A stretch of 64,000 nt of DNA from Bradyrhizobium sp. Arg816 (GTDB taxonomy: Bacteria > Pseudomonadota > Alphaproteobacteria > Rhizobiales > Xanthobacteraceae): contig NZ_JAPRAQ010000020.1 in the NCBI RefSeq assembly GCF_029989365.1, positions 89,124 through 153,123 on the forward strand. The letters are read 5' to 3'. A model generated the notes under the pieces. The model saw nothing but the letters and a program-made list of their open reading frames with translations. It ran no database searches and had not been told where the DNA came from. The position numbers and the translations under genes are program-made. Below, one piece after another: positions 63,951 through 64,000 of the stretch (positions are counted from its first letter, which is position 1; each line of letters begins with the position of its first letter).

Positions 63951-64000
63951 GCCTGGCAGCGACCTACTCTCCCAGGGCTTAAGCCATAGTACCATTGGCG
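63951..64000 (-). rRNA. rrf: 5S ribosomal RNA, 3' end (partial)
   Basis: The minus strand reads GCGCCA... no: CGCCAATGGTACTATGGCTT then AAGCCCTGGGAGAGTAGGTCGCTGCCAGGC, the 3' half of 5S rRNA (helix IV, loop E and the closing helix I strand GCCAGG). The gene runs on past the window edge. Confidence 0.93.

Noticed and set aside
1..64000. CRISPR array
   Set aside because: No set of short direct repeats with regular spacers was seen; the only tandem repeat is the two-copy 27-bp unit.

Overview
The window is high-GC DNA that looks like an alphaproteobacterium of the Bradyrhizobium/Rhodopseudomonas group (Rhizobiales). This rests on the gene families: a mdc malonate decarboxylase cluster with madL/madM, a hopanoid-type B12 radical SAM protein, DUF1194, many short secreted proteins of the kind seen in Bradyrhizobium, and an alphaproteobacterial-type 5S rRNA at the right edge. 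No species name can be fixed from sequence alone.

Region by region. 1-2949: the tail of a peptide-type ABC transporter ATPase, a Gfo/Idh/MocA oxidoreductase and, convergent to them, a Leu/Ile/Val-type binding protein. 3389-11526: a complete malonate module. On the minus strand a 22-codon leader ORF, madL, madM and a FadR-type GntR regulator are overlapping or abutting. On the plus strand mdcA-C-D-E-G-B-H are packed with overlapping ends. The divergent promoter between them holds three evenly spaced operator-like sites. 11611-19890: secreted proteins, then a type I secretion locus with two glycine-rich repeat proteins, an ABC exporter, an HlyD-type adaptor and a convergent LuxR-type regulator. 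This is the best candidate for an undescribed system. 20105-29561: a mixed envelope region with a lipid A-type acyltransferase, a B12 radical SAM enzyme, a Rap1a/Tai-like protein, an isoprenylcysteine-methyltransferase-like protein coupled to an alpha/beta hydrolase, an SGNH hydrolase and small membrane or secreted proteins.

29758-33871: a decaying locus for O2-independent ubiquinone synthesis. It has a tRNA-Lys 3' half, a ubiU with a foreign C-terminus, an intact ubiT, a ubiD broken by an out-of-frame deletion, and an intact ubiX. 34257-48406: a propane 2-monooxygenase-type (Prm/Mim) diiron monooxygenase operon on the minus strand. The order is alcohol dehydrogenase, two small ORFs, hydroxylase large subunit, reductase, small subunit, coupling protein, amidohydrolase, MIP18/DUF59-like protein and dedicated GroEL. 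It is flanked by two paralogous sigma-54 activators and headed by a near-perfect -24/-12 promoter with an upstream 8-bp-arm palindrome.

48505-63523: gene-poor, partly decayed DNA. It holds sseB, small proteins, a 93-bp direct repeat, remnants of an IS66-type transposase gene, a serine recombinase and a cytochrome, a free-standing FtsH-type (M41) protease domain, a DUF1194 protein, a thioredoxin-fold protein, a saccharopine-dehydrogenase-like enzyme, a 219-bp MITE-like element and a Tat-exported S41 protease. 63877-64000: the terminator and 3' end of an rRNA operon on the minus strand.
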